Shown here in pieces: positions 1 through 6,954 of a DNA stretch of 9,939 bases. Location: contig JAMDCG010000049.1 in the NCBI GenBank assembly GCA_023489425.1, positions 1-9,939 on the forward strand, read 5' to 3'. Position numbers and translations under genes: made by a program. Below the pieces are notes generated by a model. That model was not told the DNA's origin and ran no database searches. It saw only the letters and a list, made by a program, of their open reading frames with translations. Numbering within the stretch: the stretch's first letter is position 1; every line of letters begins with the position of its first letter. Source of the DNA: Thermoplasmatota archaeon (GTDB taxonomy: Archaea; Thermoplasmatota; Thermoplasmata; Thermoplasmatales; Thermoplasmataceae).

Positions 1-1817
1 AATTTTTCAATATGATTTAAACTGATACACTGTATCCCCTGATCTGATATGTCACTGGAATCTTGGACTTCATTGCTTGAGTTTACAAAGGTAATGGAAA
101 GAGAATTACAGCCATTATGAATTGATATTACTCCATTTACCGTATCTGGAACATACTTTCCGTGATTAGGTATATAAACGGAATACTGAAAATCACATAA
201 ATCGTGTATACTTAAAGAGGTGCCATTAATGTCATAGCTGTTTTCCCCAATGCATATCTTCCACTTTGGGGTTGAGTGTGTTTTGTACATCAGTCCTTTC
301 TCAGTAATATGCAGTGAAGACGACCCACACGTTGGATTATAACCAATAATAAAGTAATATGGTTCTGAAAGTGACTTCAGATTATCCTTTGTAATATTAA
401 AGCAATTGTATTCATGGGGCAATGAACTGTTATCTTTAACGTAGGAGATATTACATTTAATCTGTGCACTGAAGGCGTAAGCAGTGCCAATTCCATCTGA
501 GCAGGGTTGATTACTGGCAGATGCAAGAAATTCATTGGGACCATAACCATAACCCATCTTATTGTTGCTGTATCGAATACCAAAGTTGCTGTTCTGCTTA
601 CCGGATGATCCTGAACTCTCATTCACAGATTCCCAGAAATTTAAGTAATATGTTCTTATGTAGGGGTGCTGGGTACCCAGGAGTATACAGTTATCAAAGT
701 TCACTTTTTCCATAATATCACCCTTTGTATAGGAAGTGTTGTTTGTATTTCTCTTCAAATTTATGACTTTTCCAGATCCTGTTAAGGCTGATCCCCACAT
801 GGTTTTTCCAACATTTAGGTACAATGATGATTTTCCCTGCATAAACTGATTTCCATATTCTAGGTTAGGTTCCAGAATAAATTCAACATAGTTCACAGAC
901 TCATAGGAGGAGCTAATAGTAAATTGCTGGGAGGCAAGTCTGTAATAATTTGTATTCCCTATTTTCAGCACATTAGCGCTATCACCAAGCCAGTCTCCCA
1001 GGCAATTTGTACTATCATATGATCGGTTCAGGTTTGTGTTATAATTATAGTCAGGGCTAACATGATTAAAATTAATAGATGCCAAATCAGACGTTTCGCC
1101 GAAATTACCGGAAATGACCGTTTGATTTATATTACATGTAAAAACAATGGGAATAGAAACTGAAGAAGTGTTTACAAGAACAATTCCCCTTGCTGGATCA
1201 GGTTTGAAACTTTTACTGTTAGAGCTAACACTGAAAGTATATTCCCCTCTGGGAAGGCAAAAACTTAGAATTCCTGAAGTCGAAGCAGTTGCTGGACTGG
1301 AGGACTTGGAAATACCGTTCACCTTTACGTTCCAGTACCTGCCAGTTTTTAACCCACTTTCCATAAATTCGAGTTCATAATCGTCTATCTCTGAAATCTT
1401 CATGTTATTCATAATGTTATTTGAACTGGTGTTCGCGCATGAAGCAACGGAGTCAATTTTTCTATCTACCTGTTTGGTATAGTTCATTTCGAGAGAATAT
1501 GATAGAGAAGCATTGAAATTACTTGAATAATAAATATTGGTACTTTCTGCTGGAATGAAAGGGGGTGTACCACTTATACCGAGAGGTACATTCTCTGAAA
1601 CCGAGTCTCCCGGCTTGAGGTTTTGGTTTAACATCTTTGACTCCATGGAAATCAGGGATGATTGCGTTTCCATCTGAAAATTTATTTCATTACTTGTGCT
1701 GGTGCTTGGAACATACCATAAAATAAAGCTAGTCAGAAGAACGCTTACAATGGCAAATAAAAGAAGTGCACCTATAATTTCACTCACAGCCTTTTCTTCA
1801 GTTATAGGAGTTTTCAT
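1..1817 (-). CDS. Large pilin-like surface protein, 3' end beyond window edge (partial)
   Basis: The reading frame starts at the ATG on the complement of 1815-1817 and stays open for 605 codons to the left edge, so the C-terminus is missing. Residues 1-9 are short and charged. Residues 9-36 (KAVSEIIGALLLFAIVSVLL...) match the class III signal of archaeal type IV pilins, with likely prepilin-peptidase cleavage after K9. The rest looks extracellular: Ser/Thr/Asn-rich, no further membrane segment, and at least a dozen N-x-S/T sequons. Residues 148-228 form an Ig-like block (MESGLKTGRYWNV ... LPRGEYTFSV) of a kind common in archaeal surface proteins. A second block carries YYLNFWESV and GYGYGPNEF (422-430). 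It is clearly a paralogue of the complete 977-residue protein at 3222-6155, which shares these blocks in the same order. The role is inferred: membrane-anchored or pilus-associated surface glycoprotein, perhaps an adhesin. No enzymatic motif was recognised. Confidence 0.85.
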   Translation of the reverse strand, partial: MKTPITEEKAVSEIIGALLLFAIVSVLLTSFILWYVPSTSTSNEINFQMETQSSLISMESKMLNQNLKPGDSVSENVPLGISGTPPFIPAESTNIYYSSNFNASLSYSLEMNYTKQVDRKIDSVASCANTSSNNIMNNMKISEIDDYELEFMESGLKTGRYWNVKVNGISKSSSPATASTSGILSFCLPRGEYTFSVSSNSKSFKPDPARGIVLVNTSSVSIPIVFTCNINQTVISGNFGETSDLASINFNHVSPDYNYNTNLNRSYDSTNCLGDWLGDSANVLKIGNTNYYRLASQQFTISSSYESVNYVEFILEPNLEYGNQFMQGKSSLYLNVGKTMWGSALTGSGKVINLKRNTNNTSYTKGDIMEKVNFDNCILLGTQHPYIRTYYLNFWESVNESSGSSGKQNSNFGIRYSNNKMGYGYGPNEFLASASNQPCSDGIGTAYAFSAQIKCNISYVKDNSSLPHEYNCFNITKDNLKSLSEPYYFIIGYNPTCGSSSLHITEKGLMYKTHSTPKWKICIGENSYDINGTSLSIHDLCDFQYSVYIPNHGKYVPDTVNGVISIHNGCNSLSITFVNSSNEVQDSSDISDQGIQCISLNHIEK

Positions 1818-1836
1818 AAACAGGTCATGGTATCAT

Positions 1837-1844
1837 TAATAAAA
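1837..1844 (-). promoter_or_regulatory. TATA-box candidate for the left surface-protein gene
   Basis: On the minus strand TTTTATTA lies about 20-27 bases ahead of the ATG at 1817. That would start transcription at or next to the ATG, giving a leaderless message. The call rests on position and composition only, in an A+T-rich genome. Confidence 0.4.
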
Positions 1845-1942
1845 CAGCACTTTTAATGTACAAAAATTGCACACTGCGAGAAAGAAAAACTCTGTTCGTC
1901 ATTGCTACTGAAACTCTGTTTACTGTAGTGCAATCATAAATC

Positions 1943-1957
1943 TATGAAAAATTCATA
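1943..1957. promoter_or_regulatory. Perfect inverted repeat just upstream of the DsrE-TauE promoter
   Basis: TATGAA-AAA-TTCATA has perfect 6-bp arms around a 3-base centre. It ends four bases before the TATA candidate at 1962-1971. Position and symmetry suit a dimeric regulator's operator, but the motif is A+T-rich and could arise by chance. A looser TCATA...TATGA pair sits in the same place ahead of the second DsrE operon. Confidence 0.3.
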
Positions 1958-1961
1958 AAAA

Positions 1962-1971
1962 TTAAATTATA
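1962..1971 (+). promoter_or_regulatory. TATA-box candidate for the DsrE-TauE/SafE operon
   Basis: TTAAATTATA would place the transcription start near 1990-1995. That leaves a short leader containing the Shine-Dalgarno-like site at 1995-2002, and it fits the start chosen at 2010. Confidence 0.4.
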
Positions 1972-1994
1972 GATAGAAATATGACATAAAATAA

Positions 1995-2002
1995 GAGATG
2001 AT
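1995..2002 (+). promoter_or_regulatory. Shine-Dalgarno site that selects the start at 2010
   Basis: GAGATGAT matches the archaeal consensus core GAGGTGAT at seven of eight bases and lies 7 bases before the ATG at 2010. An in-frame ATG at 1998 falls inside this site. The site therefore favours 2010, which also makes the protein exactly as long as its paralogue at 8036-8383. Confidence 0.6.
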
Positions 2003-2009
2003 AATAGTT

Positions 2010-2357
2010 ATGACAAAAATTCTCGTTATGCTTACAACAGGTAAGGAAAATATAAACACAGAAATGGTTGCATTTAATTTTGCCGTAAATGCAGTTAAAA
2101 ATGCGAATTCAACAGTGGAATTTCTATTTTTAGGAAGAGGAGTACAGGCAGTGAATAAAAAACAAAAAAGTGCTCCGCAGTTCAGAGAACAGATAGATAA
2201 TCTAAGGAAAGCATCCATACCAGTTAAGGTCTGCAAGGTCAGCCTTCAAGGAGAAGGATTATCAGATGAAGATATATTCGAAAATCTAGATTCAGTCTTT
2301 GGTGCTGTTGAAGTTGATAATAGAATAAAGGAAGGCTATTCAGTAATAACATTCTAG
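2010..2357 (+). CDS. DsrE-like (DsrE/DsrF fold) small protein, paralogue 1
   Basis: The 115-residue protein has the DsrE-family layout: first beta strand TKILVMLTTGKEN, a strand VEFLFLGRGV near residues 36-45, a strand with a single cysteine in VKVCKVSL (Cys75), and the terminal strand GYSVITF. DsrE/TusD-family proteins carry sulfur as a persulfide on a cysteine or assemble as small cytoplasmic oligomers. Cys75 sits where many family members have their conserved cysteine, but sulfur transfer is inferred. An in-frame ATG at 1998 would add four residues; the Shine-Dalgarno site and the equal length of the paralogue favour 2010. The TauE/SafE permease gene follows after 7 bases, so the two are almost certainly co-transcribed, suggesting a link to sulfur-compound handling. 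The paralogue at 8036-8383 shares length, Cys75 and the EGYxxITF ending, but little other sequence. Confidence 0.8.
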   Translation: MTKILVMLTTGKENINTEMVAFNFAVNAVKNANSTVEFLFLGRGVQAVNKKQKSAPQFREQIDNLRKASIPVKVCKVSLQGEGLSDEDIFENLDSVFGAVEVDNRIKEGYSVITF

Positions 2358-2364
2358 ATGCATT

Positions 2365-3162
2365 ATGTTTGAAATAAATGAACTCCAGATATTCTTATCC
2401 ATAATATCCGGTGTTCTTGTAGGGTTTTCCCTTGGATTAATCGGTGGCGGAGGATCAATACTTGCCATTCCATTGCTCATATACTTTGTCGGCTTTGATC
2501 ATCCACATATTGTGATTGGAACAACTGCACTTGCGGTTGGTGTTAATGCGTATTTAAATTTAATACCACATACACTTAAGAAGCATGTTGATTACAAGAT
2601 AGGACTTGAATTCACAATTCCCGGAATTGCTGGGGTCCTGATCGGTTCAGAGTTAGGTCTATTAACACCAGGCAATGATCTCTTGTTCTTCTTCAGTTTT
2701 CTGATGATAGGAATTGCAGTATATATGCTAAAAAGAAAATGCATAGATCTATCAGAAATGCAAAGAAAAGTGTCTAACTCATCAAGATCACTGGCAATAC
2801 TTATTCTTGCAGGGCTCGTTGTAGGGTTCGCATCGGGATACTTCGGCATAGGTGGAGGTTTCCTCATAGTTCCAGGATTACTGTTCGGTGGAGGCCTTAA
2901 CATTCTTCAGGCAGTGGGCACATCACTCATGGCAGTTGGAACATTTGGTGTGATAACAGCAGCAAGATATGCCATAAGTGGCGATCTTAATATAATAATA
3001 TCAGCACTGTTTATTGTGGGAGGAATCTTTGGTGGATGGTTTGGTGCAAGACTTGCTGGAAAAGTACCAAAGAGAAGACTCACACAGATATTTGCAGTAA
3101 TTGTGATTATTGTTGCGTTCTATATAATGTATCAGAACTATTCTGTGATACTACATATATAA
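2365..3162 (+). CDS. TauE/SafE family membrane permease
   Basis: This 265-residue, strongly hydrophobic protein shows the internal duplication typical of TauE/SafE (PF01925). GLIGGGGSILAIPLL (residues 24-38) is echoed by GYFGIGGGFLIVPGLL (158-173), and GTTALAVG (52-59) by GTSLMAVG (185-192). About seven or eight membrane segments can be placed, with a charged central loop (residues 122-142) between the halves. Length is normal for the family. Members export or import small sulfur oxyanions and organosulfonates (sulfite, sulfoacetate and similar); the substrate here cannot be read from sequence. The start is the ATG 7 bases after the DsrE stop; an ATG at 2358 hits a stop after four codons. Coupling to a DsrE-like gene supports a sulfur substrate, but that is inference. 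It is convergent with the surface-protein gene at 3222-6155. Confidence 0.88.
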   Translation: MFEINELQIFLSIISGVLVGFSLGLIGGGGSILAIPLLIYFVGFDHPHIVIGTTALAVGVNAYLNLIPHTLKKHVDYKIGLEFTIPGIAGVLIGSELGLLTPGNDLLFFFSFLMIGIAVYMLKRKCIDLSEMQRKVSNSSRSLAILILAGLVVGFASGYFGIGGGFLIVPGLLFGGGLNILQAVGTSLMAVGTFGVITAARYAISGDLNIIISALFIVGGIFGGWFGARLAGKVPKRRLTQIFAVIVIIVAFYIMYQNYSVILHI

Positions 3163-3173
3163 CGTTAAACATA

Positions 3174-3192
3174 TTAAAATTAAAAAAAATTA
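3174..3192 (-). terminator. T-tract terminator for the 977-residue surface-protein gene
   Basis: Read on the minus strand, a run of eight T (complement of 3182-3189) within AATTTTTTTTAATTTTAA lies about 30-45 bases after the stop codon at 3222-3224. Archaeal intrinsic termination relies on such T-tracts. No strong GC hairpin precedes it. Confidence 0.5.
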
Positions 3193-3221
3193 ATTATCTA
3201 TATTTATGTATCATCCTAGAT

Positions 3222-6155
3222 TCAGACTGAATCAACAGTGTAATCTACACTTTTTATGTTTGCTGAATATAGCGATACATATTTGTCAATCATCGAAACT
3301 ATCTCTGTGTTCTTAGAAAGCCTGAAGTCAAAGCGGTGGAACAGGTTAAAATTACTATAAGACCCTGAACCCAGTAGTTCTGTGAACATAGTATTGGCCC
3401 AGTAGGAAGCATAGGTTGAGTGGATTATATAGCTGTAATTGTACAGACAAATGCTGTTAACTTTTCCCAGTTTGTTGTTAAAGGTATAAGAGTTCCCAGT
3501 AGTGTAATTTACGAGCGTAGATTTTGACATTATCATTGATACTATGGTGCTTCCTACACCACTTACTGACGTAGAAACCCCTTTAGACATGGACATATTA
3601 TACGCAATAGAGCTTAATGAGATCCCTTTGGACGAATCAACTATCCTAATTGGTAATGGATTAACGGTAACATATGTTACCCCTTTCCCAGCCGTTAGTA
3701 CGATCCCATCCTGGAGGACTTGTGTTTCAGTAATAGTGAATTGGGTAACTCCCTTAGAATTTAGAGAACCAACAATGTGAAAATCTCCCGTAACTTGATA
3801 AGGAACTATCTCTCTAGATACCGTAACGTTATAATAGCCTACCCCAAATATGAAAGATTGATTAGATACATCACAGGTATTAGGAGAATTTGATCCATAT
3901 GAAGTTAAAACTGAATTTTTTGAAATATTCAGTGCAGATGTCATACTATCTGATTCAACTCTTTGAAGATAATTGCTATATCCTCCAGTCATTGCAAAAC
4001 CCCACCCGACTTCTCCAGAAAATGATATCTGACCAGCTGAGTTTACATCCCTAACGGTTATATTATACGTCCCCTTTCCAAATTTTATTGGTTTATGCCC
4101 GTCAATTGAACTGGTTAGAAAAATTTGCTCCCACCCTGTCTGTAAAATTTTTTTATCTACAGTTACAATGGCTCCGCCTGTTTTATTGAATATCTCAATA
4201 CTTATGTAATTCGTCGGTGTATTCCCAGATTCATACCCGGGCGGTATTGTAAAATTATAAAGATAGAGTGTAACATAATTAATATTGGCAGCCTTGTTTA
4301 AAACAAATTGTTGCTTAGCGCAGTCAGATATTGCCCAGAAATTTGGCAGAGAACCTACTGGAGTAAAAAATGTTACATTTAAACAAGTAACGGAATTTGT
4401 ACTACCTTTATTCACGATCGATATGAATCCATTCTCTGGGTTTGATATGTTTTTTTCAAAATTTGGTACCGTATAATTATATTCTCTAAATGATAAGCCA
4501 GTAATGTTAATCCATGGTGAACTACTGCTGTGACAGTCTGATCCCAAATAAAACTCCCACTTTCTTCCATTTTTCAAATAAGTCTTATTTATTCCGCTTT
4601 CGTGTATGTGCAGAGAGCCACTGTTGGTTGAAGATGGGACATTATATCCTAAAAGGTAGTAATAATTAGTGTAACTGGTCACGAATTGATCCGAAGAGAT
4701 ATAAAAATATGAGGGGCCATAGTGAGGGTAATGTGGATTTCCTGTGCTTCCTTTTGTTGTCCCACTGCACGTTGCCACAGCAGTTGCCTCATAATAATAA
4801 GAAACTCCAGTATTCGCTGAAATAGTTGGATTGGTAATCGTAGCAATAAATTCGTTTGGGCCATAACCATATCCCGTTGAAGTGTTATCAAAATTCAATA
4901 AAGGCGTGATTCCTCCCTGATAATAAGTTCCATTATTTTCACTTTCCCTTACTGCTTCAAAGAAATTCAGATAATATGTAGTAGTTTTTCCATTTGAGTC
5001 TAGTACGGGTCCGCCACCTTTAAATGATAAATTCTCCAGTGTATTAGTTGAATTGAAAGCTGAACCTGAGCCGGGATACTTTAATGTTACTGACACATTA
5101 CCATATTTAACTGATTTCCCAAATGGTGAATGACCTATTGAAACATAAACACCGGCATCACCTTGTTCTTTCTGTTCACAGTAAACTATATTAGGTTCAA
5201 GGTAAAACATTACATAGCTTAAATGAGTATCCTTCTGGTATACAAAGAATTGTTGCGATGCGAGCGGATAATAATTTATATCGCTATTATTGAAACGTTG
5301 ATAAGAGTTGTTCAACCAGTAATTAGGATAAGAAACTTTTGGGATATTTTGCTGGGTTGCAAGTTGTATATAATTGGCAGAATTAACTGCATTAGTGTCC
5401 TTTGTTGGCCCAAATGCTGCTGCTACAATACTCTGACCTGCTGAACTTTCGCTATTGGTAAATTGAACTGGAACTGTAACCTCCTGATTTGTAACCTTTA
5501 CAGTACCATCAGATGGACTTGCTCTATCTGTTTCATTATTGGTTGTAATTGTATAGCTATAAGTGCCTCGAGAAAGACTGAAGGATACCACATCAGGAGA
5601 TCCACTTTGACCACTCACACTGGTTGAACTAGGACTGCCTGACTCCTGAACGCCTCCTAGGGTAACTGTCCAGAAATACCCTGTGGCTAGACCAGTTTCT
5701 CTAAAATTTACAGAATATTTGAATTGAGAAGACACATAGTTATTGTCGAGTATATTGCTTACACTCGCATTGGCACATGCTGCAATAGAAACAGTTTTTT
5801 TTGTAACTATATTCGTGTAATTGACATTCATTCCATAGGATAAATTTGCATTGAAGTTATTTGAATAATATAGATTAGTACTTTGGGATGGCGTGAAAGG
5901 TGGTGTTCCACTGATACCTAAGGAAAAGCTCTGTGAAATTCCACTTCCTGGAGTAACTGATGGATTGATCATCTTCGAATCCAGCGATGAGAAAGCATTC
6001 TGTGTAGAACTTTGATATGACAAATCATTGTTTGTGCCTGTGCTAGGAACATACCATAAAATAAAACTCGTTAATAGCACAGACGCTATGGCAAAGAGCA
6101 AAATGGCCCCAATTATTTCGCTCACTGCTTTATCTTCCTTTATCACTGGCTTCAT
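3222..6155 (-). CDS. Giant pilin-like surface protein (977 residues), complete
   Basis: Residues 9-36 (KAVSEIIGAILLFAIASVLL...) are a class III, type IV pilin-like signal with likely cleavage after K9. The hydrophobic stretch would stay as a membrane anchor or pilus core helix. Everything after it looks extracellular: rich in Ser, Thr, Asn, Tyr and Gly, with over twenty N-x-S/T sequons and eight cysteines. Residues 148-233 form an Ig-like block (FRETGLATGYFWTV ... LSRGTYSYTI). Residues 390-440 carry YYLNFFEAV and GYGYGPNEF (428-436), both shared with the left paralogue. Residues about 600-977 are beta-rich with no recognised motif. Known archaeal pilins are usually 100-250 residues, so this is a large ectodomain on a pilin-type N-terminus. 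A membrane glycoprotein or adhesin of a wall-less archaeon is inferred. The start is set by the signal and a TATA box 25-33 bases upstream, so the message is probably leaderless. Confidence 0.88.
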   Translation of the reverse strand: MKPVIKEDKAVSEIIGAILLFAIASVLLTSFILWYVPSTGTNNDLSYQSSTQNAFSSLDSKMINPSVTPGSGISQSFSLGISGTPPFTPSQSTNLYYSNNFNANLSYGMNVNYTNIVTKKTVSIAACANASVSNILDNNYVSSQFKYSVNFRETGLATGYFWTVTLGGVQESGSPSSTSVSGQSGSPDVVSFSLSRGTYSYTITTNNETDRASPSDGTVKVTNQEVTVPVQFTNSESSAGQSIVAAAFGPTKDTNAVNSANYIQLATQQNIPKVSYPNYWLNNSYQRFNNSDINYYPLASQQFFVYQKDTHLSYVMFYLEPNIVYCEQKEQGDAGVYVSIGHSPFGKSVKYGNVSVTLKYPGSGSAFNSTNTLENLSFKGGGPVLDSNGKTTTYYLNFFEAVRESENNGTYYQGGITPLLNFDNTSTGYGYGPNEFIATITNPTISANTGVSYYYEATAVATCSGTTKGSTGNPHYPHYGPSYFYISSDQFVTSYTNYYYLLGYNVPSSTNSGSLHIHESGINKTYLKNGRKWEFYLGSDCHSSSSPWINITGLSFREYNYTVPNFEKNISNPENGFISIVNKGSTNSVTCLNVTFFTPVGSLPNFWAISDCAKQQFVLNKAANINYVTLYLYNFTIPPGYESGNTPTNYISIEIFNKTGGAIVTVDKKILQTGWEQIFLTSSIDGHKPIKFGKGTYNITVRDVNSAGQISFSGEVGWGFAMTGGYSNYLQRVESDSMTSALNISKNSVLTSYGSNSPNTCDVSNQSFIFGVGYYNVTVSREIVPYQVTGDFHIVGSLNSKGVTQFTITETQVLQDGIVLTAGKGVTYVTVNPLPIRIVDSSKGISLSSIAYNMSMSKGVSTSVSGVGSTIVSMIMSKSTLVNYTTGNSYTFNNKLGKVNSICLYNYSYIIHSTYASYWANTMFTELLGSGSYSNFNLFHRFDFRLSKNTEIVSMIDKYVSLYSANIKSVDYTVDSV

Positions 6156-6179
6156 ATAGAATAATCATAATTCATCTGG

Positions 6180-6188
6180 TTTAAAAAA
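6180..6188 (-). promoter_or_regulatory. TATA-box candidate for the 977-residue surface-protein gene
   Basis: TTTTTTAAA on the minus strand sits 25-33 bases ahead of the ATG at 6155. This is the spacing expected for a leaderless archaeal message. Confidence 0.5.
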
Positions 6189-6254
6189 CATTTGCATTAT
6201 CAATTGAAATTAATTTTTTAATCTTATTAGAGGCAAATTAGTAAAAGTAACATA

Positions 6255-6274
6255 ACTGGTGGATTCTAACCAGT
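6255..6274. repeat. Short hairpin-forming inverted repeat
   Basis: ACTGGT and ACCAGT are perfect 6-bp arms separated by GGATTCTA. The stem has three G-C pairs and stands out in this A+T-rich spacer. It could be an operator, part of a small RNA, or chance. Confidence 0.3.
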
Positions 6275-6406
6275 CTTCTTTCAGTCAAAAGTTCTAAACC
6301 ATTAAGTTCAGCAAACAACAAATACTCCAGTCTGGACATCTAATCGTCTAACATTGTTTTTTATTTATCTTCTCTGAAATGAAGTAAGATTTATACCTTT
6401 GAAATA

Positions 6407-6648
6407 ATGGGTGTTTCACGTTAAGCGAAGAAAAATTTAAGGAACTGACACCCTCATCAAGACTCATATTAATAACCTTGAAGAGTATAAAAATTGCAGA
6501 TGTAAAGACACTTATGAAAGAAACAGGGCTCTCAAAAAGGGCTTTAATGGGTTCACTGAAACACTTACGTGAGGAATCACTGATCAGTGTTAAAACATGT
6601 CTAAGTGATACCAGAAGGAGATTTTACTGTTTTATACAGGATGATTAG
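6407..6648 (+). pseudogene. MarR-like winged-helix regulator, frame lacks a usable start
   Basis: From 6421 to the TAG at 6646-6648 the frame encodes 75 residues beginning LSEEKFKELTPSSRLILITL. It contains a clear helix-turn-helix (VKTLMKETGLSKRALMGSLKHL) and a wing (LSDTRRRFYCF), as in small archaeal MarR-type DNA-binding proteins. The body is intact, yet the frame is closed by a stop at 6400-6402 and has no ATG, GTG or TTG before the helix region; the first TTG is at 6478 and the first ATG at 6514. In the neighbouring frame an ATG at 6407 gives MGVSR and then a stop. One extra base near 6420, or a -1 slip there, would join MGVSR directly to LSEEKF. It may thus be a recent one-base-deletion pseudogene, a sequencing error, or a product made by frameshifting or a non-standard start. 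Confidence 0.55.
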
Positions 6649-6693
6649 TCACTCATTGTATAATAATTATAACATATTCAAATAGAACAAACC

Positions 6694-6713
6694 ACTTTTT
6701 ATTAAAAATCCCA
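6694..6713. terminator. Possible bidirectional T-tract terminator
   Basis: T5 on the plus strand (6696-6700) and T5 on the minus strand (complement of 6704-6708) lie back to back between the convergent HTH frame and the Sec61-beta gene. The tracts are short and partly self-complementary. Confidence 0.3.
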
Positions 6714-6756
6714 GTGATATGAAAGTCGGATTATAACATTAGGTAATAAAATTATT

Positions 6757-6918
6757 TTAAATTGGCCAGAAAACTTTTGCCAGTTCGACAACAACAGCCA
6801 TTGCTATCCCAATATATATAACAAGTTTTGGATCCAGAGCTGGTCCTGTAATTTCTTCCTCATCGAAATACCTTATTAAACCTGCCCCTGATTGGAAACC
6901 ATCCTTTTTCTCCGCCAT
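6757..6918 (-). CDS. Preprotein translocase subunit Sec61-beta (archaeal SecG-type)
   Basis: The 53-residue product is recognised from the archaeal Sec61-beta signature: a short charged N-terminus (MAEKKDG), the SGAGLIRYFDEEE motif (residues 10-22), TGPALDPK (24-31), then one membrane helix (about residues 32-51) ending in WPI. Sec61-beta is the small tail-anchored subunit of the SecYE-beta protein-conducting channel; here it would serve secretion across the single membrane of a wall-less cell. Length is normal for the family. The ATG lies 36 bases after the mevalonate 3-kinase stop on the same strand, so co-transcription is likely. AGGA six bases ahead of the ATG could be a weak Shine-Dalgarno site. 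An A+T-rich stretch (AATAAAAA) 24-31 bases ahead could instead be its own TATA box. Confidence 0.9.
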   Translation of the reverse strand: MAEKKDGFQSGAGLIRYFDEEEITGPALDPKLVIYIGIAMAVVVELAKVFWPI

Positions 6919-6954
6919 TCAGAGTCCTAATACAATTAAGCTTTTTATTCTTTC

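Larger units (their letters stand above)
6156..6406. other. Gene-free stretch between surface-protein gene and HTH remnant
   Basis: No reading frame with coding character was seen on either strand. The left part holds the surface-protein promoter. The only structure noticed is a 6-bp inverted repeat, ACTGGT (6255-6260) and ACCAGT (6269-6274), around an 8-base loop and followed by a pyrimidine-rich run. No tRNA and no convincing C/D-box pair was found. Confidence 0.5.

Noticed and set aside
377..715. Short frames on both strands inside the left surface-protein gene
   Set aside because: They overlap a 605-codon uninterrupted frame with a clear signal and a recognisable paralogue; their products have no coding character.
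1967..2236. 89-residue antisense frame over the first DsrE gene
   Set aside because: No Shine-Dalgarno site or TATA box fits, and the plus-strand frame has a good ribosome site and a paralogue.
2592..2903. 103-residue antisense frame inside the TauE/SafE gene
   Set aside because: The plus-strand frame shows the full TauE/SafE internal duplication; the antisense product is proline-rich noise from Gly-rich codons.
6156..6406. C/D-box small RNA or tRNA in the gene-free spacer
   Set aside because: No paired C and D boxes at suitable spacing and no cloverleaf could be drawn.
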